A stretch of 64,000 nucleotides of DNA, from positions 1,116,001 to 1,180,000 of the forward strand of contig NZ_OY782507.1 in the NCBI RefSeq assembly GCF_963677725.1, given 5' to 3'. The translations under genes and the position numbers were made by a program. The notes beneath the pieces are model-generated. The model did not search any database, was not told the DNA's origin, and saw nothing but the letters and a program-made list of their open reading frames with translations. Below are positions 8,294-16,004 of the stretch, in pieces (the first letter of the stretch is position 1; each line of letters starts with the position of its first letter). Source of the DNA: an uncultured Cohaesibacter sp. (GTDB taxonomy: Bacteria; Pseudomonadota; Alphaproteobacteria; Rhizobiales; Cohaesibacteraceae).

Positions 8294-9532
8294 TTGACCG
8301 ACCCCGTAGAAATCATCATTGACAGCCTGGGTGCCAAAGGTGACGGCATTGCCTATCACGATGGCAAAAGCCTCTATGTTCCTTTTGCGCTGGAAGGCGA
8401 GCGGGTTCTGGTTACCCCCATGGGGGAACGGGGCGAGCTGGAAGAGGTGATCGAGGCGTCGGATGATCGTATCGAACCGATTTGTCCGCTGTTTGGCACG
8501 TGCGGTGGCTGCAGCATGCAGCATATGGCCAAGGAACCCTATGATGAGTGGAAGCGGGACATCGTCCGCGAAGCGTTATCGGCACGGGGCTTTGATGATG
8601 TTGAGATCCGTCCGACCATCAGTTTCGAGCCTGGGGGACGCCGTCGTGCGGTGCTAACTGCCCGGTTGATTGGTCGCCGCTTGCTGTTTGGCTATCATGA
8701 GACACGCTCCAACCGGATTGTCGATATTGAAAGCTGTCCTCTGTTGGCGGCTCCCTTGAATGCCCTCTTGCCCAAGCTGGCTGGCTATCTGCCTCTTTTC
8801 ATGACCAAGAAGGGCGAAGCGCGCATCACACTGCTGGCGACCCGCTCGGGGGTGGATGTGTGTCTGGAAGACGTGAAAAATCTGACCGAAGGGCAGGATT
8901 ATCTCAAGGCAGTAGAGATGGCCGAGACCCTTGATATTGCCCGCCTGTCCGCCAATGGCGATGTGTTGCTGGAACGCCGTGCGCCAAAACTGAAAATGGG
9001 CACGGCCGAGGTTTCCCCTCCACCGGCAGCCTTTGTGCAGGCAGATCGCAAGGCAGAGCTGGCCATGGTTGAGCTGGCTTCAAAGGCGATTGGTGACGCC
9101 AAGAAGGTAATCGATCTTTTCTGCGGTTCAGGCACCTTTGCGCTGCGTCTGGCACGCAAGGCGAAAATCTGGGCGCTGGAAGGGGACGAAGCAGCCTTGA
9201 AGGCACTTGAACGCGGCTGGCGGTTTGGACAAGGGCTCAAGGACATTCAGATCGAACGGCGCGATCTGTTCCGCAGGCCCGTTCTGGCCATGGAAATGAA
9301 AAAGGTTGACGCCTTGCTGTTCGATCCACCCCGCGCAGGGGCCAAGGCGCAAGCGGAGGAAATCGCAAAATCCAGCGTACCTGTCGTGGTCGCGGTTTCG
9401 TGCAATCCGGGCACTTTGGCGCGTGATTTGCGCATTTTGGTGGACGGCGGCTATAAAATTGATCATGTGACACCGGTCGATCAATTTCTTTATTCGCATC
9501 ATGTTGAATGCGTTGCTGTTCTTCGACGATAA
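8294..9532 (+). CDS. TrmA/RlmD-type class I SAM-dependent RNA m5U methyltransferase
   Basis: Methylates uridine C5 in RNA. From TTG 8294 (AAGGA about ten bases upstream) the protein is 412 residues, matching the family; there is no suitable ATG. It begins with a TRAM domain (PVEIIIDSLGAKGDGIAYHDG), followed by the iron-sulphur cysteines Cys64, Cys70 and Cys73 (ICPLFGTCGGC) and a fourth in ESCPLL. The SAM-binding motif DLFCGSGTFAL and the catalytic SCNPGTLARDL are present. Whether the target is tRNA or 23S rRNA cannot be decided from sequence. Confidence 0.9.
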   Translation: MTDPVEIIIDSLGAKGDGIAYHDGKSLYVPFALEGERVLVTPMGERGELEEVIEASDDRIEPICPLFGTCGGCSMQHMAKEPYDEWKRDIVREALSARGFDDVEIRPTISFEPGGRRRAVLTARLIGRRLLFGYHETRSNRIVDIESCPLLAAPLNALLPKLAGYLPLFMTKKGEARITLLATRSGVDVCLEDVKNLTEGQDYLKAVEMAETLDIARLSANGDVLLERRAPKLKMGTAEVSPPPAAFVQADRKAELAMVELASKAIGDAKKVIDLFCGSGTFALRLARKAKIWALEGDEAALKALERGWRFGQGLKDIQIERRDLFRRPVLAMEMKKVDALLFDPPRAGAKAQAEEIAKSSVPVVVAVSCNPGTLARDLRILVDGGYKIDHVTPVDQFLYSHHVECVAVLRR

Positions 9533-9670
9533 CAAACTGCTGACAATGAGGGATATGCCTGTCGTATAAGGTGAATTTGCGACAGCTGGCCTTGATTGCG
9601 CCATTCTTATTCTTATTTAACGAATTACCCGCAAGCACAGGCAATGCGGCTTAGAAACGGACCGATTTTC

Positions 9671-9967
9671 ATGCGCTATATGAATCGCCTCAAACGCTGG
9701 CTGATCATCACGATTGCGATCGTGATGTTTCTGCTCGGGCTGGCGTCGGTCTGGACGCCCATCCCCATTGGTGCGGTTCTGATGACCTTTGCGACGGTCC
9801 TGTTGATCACCAACAGCCGTAAAGGCCGCCAGTTCGTGCGCAACTTGCGACGGCGCTTCGCCTTTGTCGATGCACGAATGGCTTGGTTTGAGGCTCGTAG
9901 CAAAATCAAGATGGTGCGCGTGCTCAGAACGACGCGGCCTTTGGAACGGCGTCTTGCGTCTCACTAA
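9671..9967 (+). CDS. Small two-helix membrane protein (PGPGW-like), paralogue 1
   Basis: A 98-residue protein with two hydrophobic helices (about 9-28 and 33-52) separated by the short turn WTPIPIGA, then a basic cytoplasmic tail ending RTTRPLERR. The pattern resembles the putative PGPGW transmembrane family. The next gene encodes a paralogue with the same layout (WLPIPTGV turn; TTRPL near the C-terminus), so the two arose by tandem duplication. The start at ATG 9671 has only a weak GGAC upstream. Function unknown. Confidence 0.7.
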   Translation: MRYMNRLKRWLIITIAIVMFLLGLASVWTPIPIGAVLMTFATVLLITNSRKGRQFVRNLRRRFAFVDARMAWFEARSKIKMVRVLRTTRPLERRLASH

Positions 9968-10135
9968 GTGCCGCTCACGCAGTTATATTGCGAATGGTCA
10001 TTGGACCAGCCTCTTTGCGTCATCCAACTGTCTTCAAATTGTTACAGAGGGCTCCTAAGGGAGAGATCAGCCCGGCGGGTGTTCTGTCGGCCTTGAACTT
10101 GACGTGGCGCAGCATTCTGCGTTGCACATAAGGGG

Positions 10136-10525
10136 ATGCGTTCCGTGATTGCCAATCTCAAGCACTGGGTCATCATGAGTTTCGCGATTCTTTGCCTGAT
10201 TGCAGGGTTGGCGACGGTTTGGCTGCCGATCCCGACCGGTGTGCCACTGCTGGCTCTGGGCAGCTTTCTGGTGATTGCCAACAGCCGCGTTGGGCGCAGC
10301 TATGTGCGGGCATTGCGCAAAAATGTCAACTGGCTCGACCGGAGCGCCTTATGGCTTGAGGAACGAACGGGGCAAAGTGTTGGCCGGGTTCTGAAAACCA
10401 CCCGTCCGCTGGTTACCCGGCACCGCCAGAAAGCCAATCGGCGGACCAATGACCCTGCGGGCCAGCCGCCTTCTTTGGACCCGGTCCAAACGGTGTCACG
10501 GGAAAGTAGTGACAAGCCTGTCTGA
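10136..10525 (+). CDS. Small two-helix membrane protein (PGPGW-like), paralogue 2
   Basis: Paralogue of the preceding gene: 129 residues from ATG 10136, two helices around the turn WLPIPTGV, the shared NSR-G-R-VR segment after helix 2, and TTRPL followed by an extra hydrophilic tail of about 30 residues that paralogue 1 lacks. AAGGGG lies directly against ATG 10136, which is too close; GTG 10145 would place it eight bases away and may be the real start. A gap of about 170 bases separates the two genes. Confidence 0.68.
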   Translation: MRSVIANLKHWVIMSFAILCLIAGLATVWLPIPTGVPLLALGSFLVIANSRVGRSYVRALRKNVNWLDRSALWLEERTGQSVGRVLKTTRPLVTRHRQKANRRTNDPAGQPPSLDPVQTVSRESSDKPV

Positions 10526-10685
10526 GCAGACGAGGTGTCTGCCAACAGTTCGACGTTTGCCCATTCCATGGGCAGCAACTGCCCCTTTGCCCGATCAAGG
10601 CAGACCATTGGCGTGTTGTGGCAGGTGCCAGAAGGCGGTAGCCTTTTGCATCTATCCTCAGCCCGTGTCTTTTGCGAGGTTTCCG

Positions 10686-11189
10686 ATGCTCAAGCCTATC
10701 GTCAAGGTGATTGAAGTTCCCACTGATGCAGCAACCGCGTATGATATCTTTGTCGATTTCAGCGGATGGTGGCCATTGGAGACACGGTCCATTTCTTTTC
10801 ACACCACCAACCTGCCCGCCAAACGCATCGATCTCGACCCAAAGCCGGGCGGGGCAATTGTCGGGATCGGTTCTGATGACACGCGGCATGTCTGGGGCGT
10901 CTTTGCCGATTGCGATGCCCCCTCCTCGCTCGCAATCGATTTTCACATGGGCCATCCGAAGGAACATGCCACACATCTGGTTGTCAGCTTCATCATGCTC
11001 GCTGAGGAAGCGACCATGGTCAAGCTGGTTCATACGGGGTGGGAAAGCTATGGCGCGCTGTCTCATATGATGCGCAAGGGCTATGAAGAAGGATGGGATG
11101 ACATCTTTGTTCAGGCCTATGCTGGCGCATGCCAACGGGCAAAGAGCCTGTGCACAAAAAACGGTCGAATCCGTACAAATCCCACCTAA
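10686..11189 (+). CDS. SRPBCC (AHSA1/START-like) family protein
   Basis: A 167-residue protein; ATG 10686 has GCGAGG six bases upstream. The fold signature runs from an N-terminal strand (IVKVIEVPTDAATAYDIFVDFSGWW) through a 'GVFADCDAPSSLAIDF' strand to the long C-terminal helix (YEEGWDDIFVQAYAGAC). SRPBCC proteins enclose a hydrophobic ligand pocket; AHSA1-like members may bind Hsp90-type chaperones or small molecules. No ligand can be predicted. The codons upstream of 10686 do not look coding. Confidence 0.78.
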   Translation: MLKPIVKVIEVPTDAATAYDIFVDFSGWWPLETRSISFHTTNLPAKRIDLDPKPGGAIVGIGSDDTRHVWGVFADCDAPSSLAIDFHMGHPKEHATHLVVSFIMLAEEATMVKLVHTGWESYGALSHMMRKGYEEGWDDIFVQAYAGACQRAKSLCTKNGRIRTNPT

Positions 11190-11316
11190 CAGCGCAATGA
11201 ATGCAAAAACGAATAGGGCATATCAGCGCGAATGGCAAAATTGTATGAAAAAACGTATATTATTTCGTATTGCAGACCTTGAAACCGAGCCATGCATATC
11301 CAAATATGGTCAACAG

Positions 11317-11590
11317 GCGTGTGGCGTAGGAATTAGGTGGAACTAGCTGACACTGCATGCCAGGGTCTGGAGCCTGTTTGCCGATCGCAACGGCAAGGAT
11401 CGCTGCAAAGCGATCAACAGGCTCAAGTCTGCCAACACAATCATCCTTGCTCTAACAAGCATGATTGGAACAGACCAGACTGACATGGTGACCGTGACAT
11501 GCTCGCATATCAAAGTTCGCCATTCATCATATTGATCGCGCGAGAGCAATATGAGACCCGCCTTGGAGTAGACGCCCAAGGCGGGTTTTC
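11317..11590 (+). ncRNA. Candidate structured small RNA with three-way junction
   Basis: No convincing gene lies between 11190 and 11768. Instead 11371-11423 can form a compact three-way junction: outer stem AGCCTGTT/AACAGGCT (8 bp), one arm TGCCG/CGGCA, and one arm GATCGCT/AGCGATC closed by the GNRA loop GCAA. Next comes a hairpin at 11439-11466 (6 + 4 bp around one C-C mismatch), a looser stem (about 11499-11550), then a perfect 11-bp terminator (11556-11586) with TTTT on the plus strand. The 5' end is a guess from CTTGAA / AAATAT hexamers near 11279-11310. I do not recognise it as 6S, tmRNA, SRP or RNase P RNA. Confidence 0.5.
11556..11590 (+). terminator. Rho-independent terminator of the RNA candidate
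   Basis: An 11-bp perfect stem ACCCGCCTTGG / CCAAGGCGGGT (11556-11566 with 11576-11586), followed by TTTTCTCT on the plus strand. The minus-strand side has no T-run, so it serves plus-strand transcription. The nearest plus-strand protein gene ends some 370 bases earlier. Confidence 0.8.
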
Positions 11591-11673
11591 TCTATCAAAT
11601 CCCCATTGAAAGTTCGTTGCGTTACCTCAAGTCGCGCTTGCCAAAGGCAAGGGCTTATGCGGCCAAGACGCAA

Positions 11674-11753
11674 AAGGGCTCGATATATCAAATATATCAA
11701 GCCCTTCCTGCAGGTTCTGAAGTCTGTAAAACGCGGGATTGTGCCGATCCCGC
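11674..11753 (-). terminator. Terminator hairpins downstream of ald
   Basis: Two hairpins on the minus strand after the ald stop codon. The first, GCGGGAT/ATCCCGC (11733-11753), is followed by GTTTTA. The second is a 15-bp stem with one mismatch (11674-11688 with 11692-11706), rich in ATATAT and followed by TTTT. Either or both could end the ald transcript. Confidence 0.6.
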
Positions 11754-11768
11754 TATCAAGAGGGACTT

Positions 11769-12887
11769 TTACAGACCCAGAATTGCTTCTGCTGAGAAAT
11801 ATTCGTAGCCGAGATCTTTGGCAACGGCTTCGTAGGTCACTTTGCCTTCATGAACATTAAGACCGTTGCGCAGATGGACATCGTCCTTCAACGCCTGCTC
11901 CCAGCCCTTGTTCGCCAGAGCGAGGGCGAAAGGCAGGGTCGCATTGTTCAGGGCAAAAGCAGACGTGCGGGCCACACAGCCGGGCATGTTGGCAACGCAA
12001 TAATGAACCACACCGTCAACAACATAGGTCGGGTCCGAATGGGTTGTTGCCTTGGAGGTTTCAAAGCAACCGCCCTGATCGATCGCCACGTCAACGATAA
12101 CAGACCCGTTGCGCATGGATTTGATCATCTCACGGGTGACGAGCTTTGGAGCGGCTGCGCCCGGGATCAGAACCGTGCCAATGACCATGTCTGCATTTTC
12201 CACCAAACGGGCGATGTTGCCCTTGTTGGAATAGACGGTTTTCACGGCCGTTCCGAACCGGTCAACGGCGGCACGCAATGCGTCGGTGTTGCGATCAACC
12301 ACGGTAACGGATGCCCCCATGCCTAGGGCGATGCGGGCAGCGTTTGTGCCTGACACGCCAGCACCGATGATGACGACTTCAGCTGGATCCACACCGGGAA
12401 CACCGCCGAGCAGAATGCCCATTCCACCGCCGTTATTTTCCAGAGCCTGCGCGCCAACCTGCGGGGCAAGACGGCCAGCAACTTCAGACATAGGGAACAG
12501 CAATGGCAGCGCGCCTGTGCGCGAGGTCACCGTTTCGTAGGCGATGCAGGTGGCGCGAGACGCGACCAGATCCTTGGTCTGCTCTGGATCCGGAGCCAGA
12601 TGCAAATAGGTGAAGAGAATCTGACCTTCGCGCAATTTGGCGCGTTCCACGGCCTGTGGTTCCTTCACTTTGACAACCATGTCAGCCTTGGCAAAAATTT
12701 CGTCCGGATTATCAACGATGGTCGCACCAGCGGCGATGTAATCTTCGTCAGAACATCCAATGCCAACGCCAGCGTTGGTTTCCATCATGACCTGATGGCC
12801 ATGCAGGACGAGTTCTTCAACGGACGATGGCACAAGGCCAACACGGTCTTCGTGATCCTTAATTTCTTTGGGGCATCCGATCAGCAT
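11769..12887 (-). CDS. ald: Alanine dehydrogenase
   Basis: Oxidative deamination of L-alanine to pyruvate and ammonia with NAD. ATG 12887 gives 372 residues, the standard length. It starts with MLIGCPKEIKDHEDRVGL, has the substrate-binding region VKVKEPQ and YLHLAPD, the Rossmann motif IIGAGVSGTNAARIALGMGA, and the late DVAIDQGG and NMPGCVARTSAFALNN blocks typical of Ald. It is transcribed divergently from an Lrp/AsnC regulator, and the gap holds a long inverted repeat; this is the usual ald/aldR arrangement. Confidence 0.96.
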   Translation of the reverse strand: MLIGCPKEIKDHEDRVGLVPSSVEELVLHGHQVMMETNAGVGIGCSDEDYIAAGATIVDNPDEIFAKADMVVKVKEPQAVERAKLREGQILFTYLHLAPDPEQTKDLVASRATCIAYETVTSRTGALPLLFPMSEVAGRLAPQVGAQALENNGGGMGILLGGVPGVDPAEVVIIGAGVSGTNAARIALGMGASVTVVDRNTDALRAAVDRFGTAVKTVYSNKGNIARLVENADMVIGTVLIPGAAAPKLVTREMIKSMRNGSVIVDVAIDQGGCFETSKATTHSDPTYVVDGVVHYCVANMPGCVARTSAFALNNATLPFALALANKGWEQALKDDVHLRNGLNVHEGKVTYEAVAKDLGYEYFSAEAILGL

Positions 12888-13069
12888 GACTGATACTTTC
12901 TCTGTTGTGGTGTTGCGACCGCCACGTCTTGTTTTTGGTTCTTGCCTTGAAACGAGAGGAAAAACAGGGGAACCAACGACGTGTTCGGCATTCAAATGAT
13001 CTTTCAATAATGACTGAATTTTTGCGCAATGTATCGCGAAACTGCCTTGCTATACCCCCCTTGTTTCGA

Positions 13070-13107
13070 ATAAAATTTCACAAATTCTGACATTTGGTGA
13101 ATTTTAT
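13070..13107. promoter_or_regulatory. Inverted repeat between ald and its Lrp-type regulator, likely operator
   Basis: ATAAAATTTCACAA (13070-13083) faces TTGGTGAATTTTAT (13094-13107), an A+T-rich inverted repeat that is almost perfect apart from a one-base shift (TTTCAC against TTCACC). It reaches to the regulator's start codon and lies upstream of ald. Lrp/AsnC proteins bind such A+T-rich dyads; autorepression and alanine-dependent activation of ald would be expected. Confidence 0.55.
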
Positions 13108-13573
13108 GAATCTGAAAGATCTCGATAAACGTGACCGTTCCATTCTTAATCTGCTTCAGGACAATGGGCGGCTTAGCAATGCGGAACTGGCCGAAGCGGT
13201 GAACCTGTCGCCATCGGCCTGCTTGCGCCGCGTGCGGCAATTGGAAGAAAGTGGCCTGATTGCCGGTTACACGATGCAGCTTGACCTCAAGGCTTGCGGC
13301 ATGACCGGCACGGCCTTCGTCTTTGTCACGCTGGATGGACAGGGGCGTGAGCATCTTGACCGATTTGAACGCGCCATCAAGCAGATCAGCGTCATTCAGG
13401 ACTGTTATCTGTTGGCGGGGCAATATGACTATTTACTTCGGATCATTTATCGTGATTCCGCCGATTTGGAACGGATCCACCATGACATCCTGACCAACCT
13501 GCCCGGTGTGGTGCGGGTCAACTCGACCTTGACATTGCGGGCCGTCAAACATACGGGCAAGCTGGACGTTTAG
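13106..13573 (+). CDS. Lrp/AsnC family transcriptional regulator (probable ald regulator)
   Basis: From ATG 13106 the protein is 155 residues. The N-terminal winged helix (LDKRDRSILNLLQDNGRLSNAELAEAVNLSPSACLRRV, here residues 4-41) is followed by the RAM ligand-binding domain with the 'GQYDYLLRI' strand. It is divergent from ald, so it is probably AldR-like, responding to alanine. TTG 13094 is an in-frame alternative start but would lie inside the inverted repeat. Confidence 0.88.
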   Translation: MNLKDLDKRDRSILNLLQDNGRLSNAELAEAVNLSPSACLRRVRQLEESGLIAGYTMQLDLKACGMTGTAFVFVTLDGQGREHLDRFERAIKQISVIQDCYLLAGQYDYLLRIIYRDSADLERIHHDILTNLPGVVRVNSTLTLRAVKHTGKLDV

Positions 13574-13881
13574 AGGCAGACAAAAACCCGGCTTCTCATC
13601 CAAAATGCGCACTGCATCACCGCTGCCAGACACTGTGGCCAGTGAGTGCTTGTCCTTGTCACCAAATCTCGCCCTTCTTGTTTGGTGCCACTTCAACTCA
13701 AACGGGATGCGCGGACATACCCCCTTGCCAAAGACTTGAAATTCTTTATTTTCGAATAGTAGAATATTATAAAATAAAGCCCGTGGATGAGAGGCTATTT
13801 TGATCTGCAGGCGCAATCAGATTTGGTGCGGCTCCTTTTATGGACGGATTAAAGGCGCCTTTAAAAAAGTGGAGAAACGTG
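13574..13881. other. Intergenic region before the YeeE/YedE pair
   Basis: No coding frame that I trust. The left part is G+C-balanced and featureless. From 13740 it becomes A+T-rich and contains the 9-bp inverted repeat CTTTATTTT / AAAATAAAG (13744-13752 with 13771-13779), listed separately. Confidence 0.45.
13744..13779. promoter_or_regulatory. A+T-rich inverted repeat upstream of the YeeE/YedE genes, possible operator
   Basis: Perfect 9-bp arms CTTTATTTT and AAAATAAAG, 18 bases apart, about 100 bases before the first YeeE/YedE gene. YeeE/YedE genes are often controlled by ArsR-type sulphide-responsive repressors that bind A+T-rich dyads. No such repressor gene lies in the window, so assignment is an inference. 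Confidence 0.35.
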
Positions 13882-14442
13882 ATGATTCTCAATTGGAAAG
13901 TGGGTGGACTATTGCTTGGAGGCGTGTTCTTTCTCGCTGTCCTGCTGGTTAAGCCCATCGGGGTTTCCACCCAATTTGTCATTTTTGACGGCATTTTATG
14001 GGATGCAGTCAATCCGGCGGTCGTGGTCGTCGATGAAACCGCCAAGAGCGGCTATGCCAGCCCGAATGCCTATTTGAACAAGAGCGGCGGCAAATATGCC
14101 AAGAATGTTGCTGAGCCAATGAATTACAGCTTCATTTTTGTGTTGGCGATGATCGGCGGGGCCGCTCTGTCAGCTTTCCTTCGCGGTGGTGTATCGGCTG
14201 ACGAACGTGAAATGCCTGAAGTCTGGCGCGCCAATTTTGGCTCCTCGCTTACCAAGCGCTATGTCTGGTCTTTTGTTGCAGGCTTTCTGGTGCTGTTTGG
14301 CGCGCGCATGGCGGGGGGCTGTACGTCCGGTCATATGATGAGCGGCATGATGCAAACCGCTCTGTCGGGCTATATCTTCACTGCCGGGGCCTTTTTGGCC
14401 GCCTTCCCGATTGCCCTGATTTTCTTCAAGAAGGGGAACTGA
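13882..14442 (+). CDS. YeeE/YedE family sulphur-compound transporter, first half
   Basis: ATG 13882 (GGAGA seven bases upstream) gives 186 residues with about four hydrophobic helices. The family's cysteine motif is present as GARMAGGCTSGHMMSGM. YeeE/YedE (DUF395) proteins import thiosulphate or related sulphur species through conserved cysteines; here the usual full-length protein is split into two genes, this one and the next, three bases apart. An unusual hydrophilic stretch (about residues 45-75) lies between the first two helices. Confidence 0.85.
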   Translation: MILNWKVGGLLLGGVFFLAVLLVKPIGVSTQFVIFDGILWDAVNPAVVVVDETAKSGYASPNAYLNKSGGKYAKNVAEPMNYSFIFVLAMIGGAALSAFLRGGVSADEREMPEVWRANFGSSLTKRYVWSFVAGFLVLFGARMAGGCTSGHMMSGMMQTALSGYIFTAGAFLAAFPIALIFFKKGN

Positions 14443-14445
14443 TCC

Positions 14446-15015
14446 ATGACCATTTTCCTCGCTCTCGTAATTGGTGGCCTGTTTGGCTTCACTCTTGACC
14501 GGGTCGGCGCGACCAATCCGGGCTATATCATTCGCATGCTCAACCTGTCGAACCTGCATTTGCTAAAGACCATCATGCTGGCCATCGGTACGGCATCCCT
14601 CTTGATGTTTGTCGGCATTTTGGTGGGCTTTGTCGATCCGGGCCATATGTCGGTCAAAGACGCCTATATCGGCGTGTTTGTGGGCGGCCTGCTGCTTGGA
14701 GCTGGCTTTGCCATCGCGGGCTATTGCCCGGGCACCAGCGTCACGGCGGCAGCAACAGGCCGCAAGGATGCACTCTTTTTCGTGCTCGGTGGTCTGCTTG
14801 GCGCTGCGGCCTATATGCTGGCCTATAGCGGTATCAAGGCAACTGGCCTGCTAGACAAGATTGCTGGTGGCAAGGCCACTTTGGGGATGGTGGCTGACAC
14901 CAACTATCCGTTCCTGATTGATGGACTGTCGGGCGAAATGATTGGGATTGTCCTTGGGATTGTTTTCATCGCAATTGCAGCCCTTGCACCGGCAAAACTG
15001 TCTGGCAAGGACTGA
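14446..15015 (+). CDS. YeeE/YedE family sulphur-compound transporter, second half
   Basis: A 189-residue membrane protein three bases downstream of its partner and surely co-translated. It carries the second cysteine motif (AIAGYCPGTSVTAAATGR) and GxxxG-rich helices. Together the two subunits supply both halves of a YeeE/YedE pore. A plus-strand terminator follows at 15054-15082. Confidence 0.88.
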   Translation: MTIFLALVIGGLFGFTLDRVGATNPGYIIRMLNLSNLHLLKTIMLAIGTASLLMFVGILVGFVDPGHMSVKDAYIGVFVGGLLLGAGFAIAGYCPGTSVTAAATGRKDALFFVLGGLLGAAAYMLAYSGIKATGLLDKIAGGKATLGMVADTNYPFLIDGLSGEMIGIVLGIVFIAIAALAPAKLSGKD

Positions 15016-15053
15016 GTCTGCGCCATCAAAAAGAACACTCCGCACACAAATGC

Positions 15054-15082
15054 AAAAGCCCGGTAGAAACCGGGCTTTTTTA
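15054..15082 (+). terminator. Rho-independent terminator after the YeeE/YedE operon
   Basis: An 11-bp stem AAAAGCCCGGT / ACCGGGCTTTT with a 4-nt loop AGAA and a T-run (15054-15082). Confidence 0.9.
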
Positions 15083-16004
15083 AACGCTACTTTTGAAGCG
15101 ATGACGGGTTTTGGAGCGGCATCTTGATTTGGGCGTCGATCAATTAGTGCTCTAGAAGGCGCGCCAAAAGGCACCATGCACGCCGTGCAAAGCGTCTTAC
15201 TGATCAGCCTATACAGGCTTCACTCGCAACAACAACGGTCTTTCAAGGCAGCCAGAGCCGAGATCGTGTGATTGAAAAGAGCTGAAAGAGCGGTCAAAAA
15301 AAGCATCGTGCGCATGCCTGCCCCCAAAATTTCTTATGCCCCCACGGGCGTCCCAACGGATCAAGTGACTGTTTTTATCTACAATTCGTCTTAACCATGA
15401 CCTAAAAGGTCATTTAGGCATTATTACGGCAAGATCAATAAGCCGGATCACTTTTTCGTCCACCCGGCCGGTACGGTGAAAGAGCGGTTCGCTGCTTGGC
15501 CAATTCCTCATTGTCCTGCCAGGCCCCGCTCTCTCTCGAAATGCTTTGTCCGATGCAGACAGAATGGCGACCAATTGTCGACAGAAAAAGGCAAAATGTA
15601 ATCCCAGCCTATCAGAGTGTATCAAATGGTATCCGCCGCCAATCAACTCCAGATTGACTGTCGGGAAATGGCAAAAACCCTTGCCAGACCAAGATGCGCC
15701 TCTCCTTCTTTCTTGATGAAGAAAATTTGACATTTGTTTGATACATGCAAGAGCAAAAAGCGGTAACCTGACTCAAACGGGTAAAACTGGTTTGATCTAT
15801 TTAAAGTTATTCGAGACATAGCCAGAACAAAAATCAAACAAACGACTCAGTTTTTAATTTTCTCCTGCAGCCCAAAGAACAAAAAGCGATCAAAAAATTA
15901 AGAAAGACATTGATATTTCTTGGTTATTTGTTACTCAATTGGTTGATTAATCAAGCATTAACCTTCTTCTGACAATCGCCCGTTTCCTGATTTTGGACAG
16001 CCCC
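15083..16004. other. Long intergenic region without a supported gene
   Basis: About 920 bases. A minus-strand frame at 15410-15733 exists but its product resembles nothing and has no ribosome-binding site, so I do not call it. A perfect short dyad TGACCT-AAA-AGGTCA lies at 15398-15412. The right end (15700-15960) is strongly A+T-rich and ends in a CtrA-type site just before the next gene. Confidence 0.4.
15947..15962 (+). promoter_or_regulatory. Probable CtrA box upstream of a ceramidase-like gene
   Basis: TTAA-TCAAGCA-TTAACC, an exact match to the CtrA consensus TTAA-N7-TTAAC. It ends 43 bases before the start codon at 16005. CtrA is the cell-cycle master regulator of alphaproteobacteria; binding here is inferred from the consensus only. 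Confidence 0.5.

Noticed and set aside
15410..15733. 107-codon minus-strand frame in the long intergenic region
   Set aside because: No recognisable domain, no ribosome-binding site, and it crosses A+T-rich and G+C-rich parts without coding-like codon choice.
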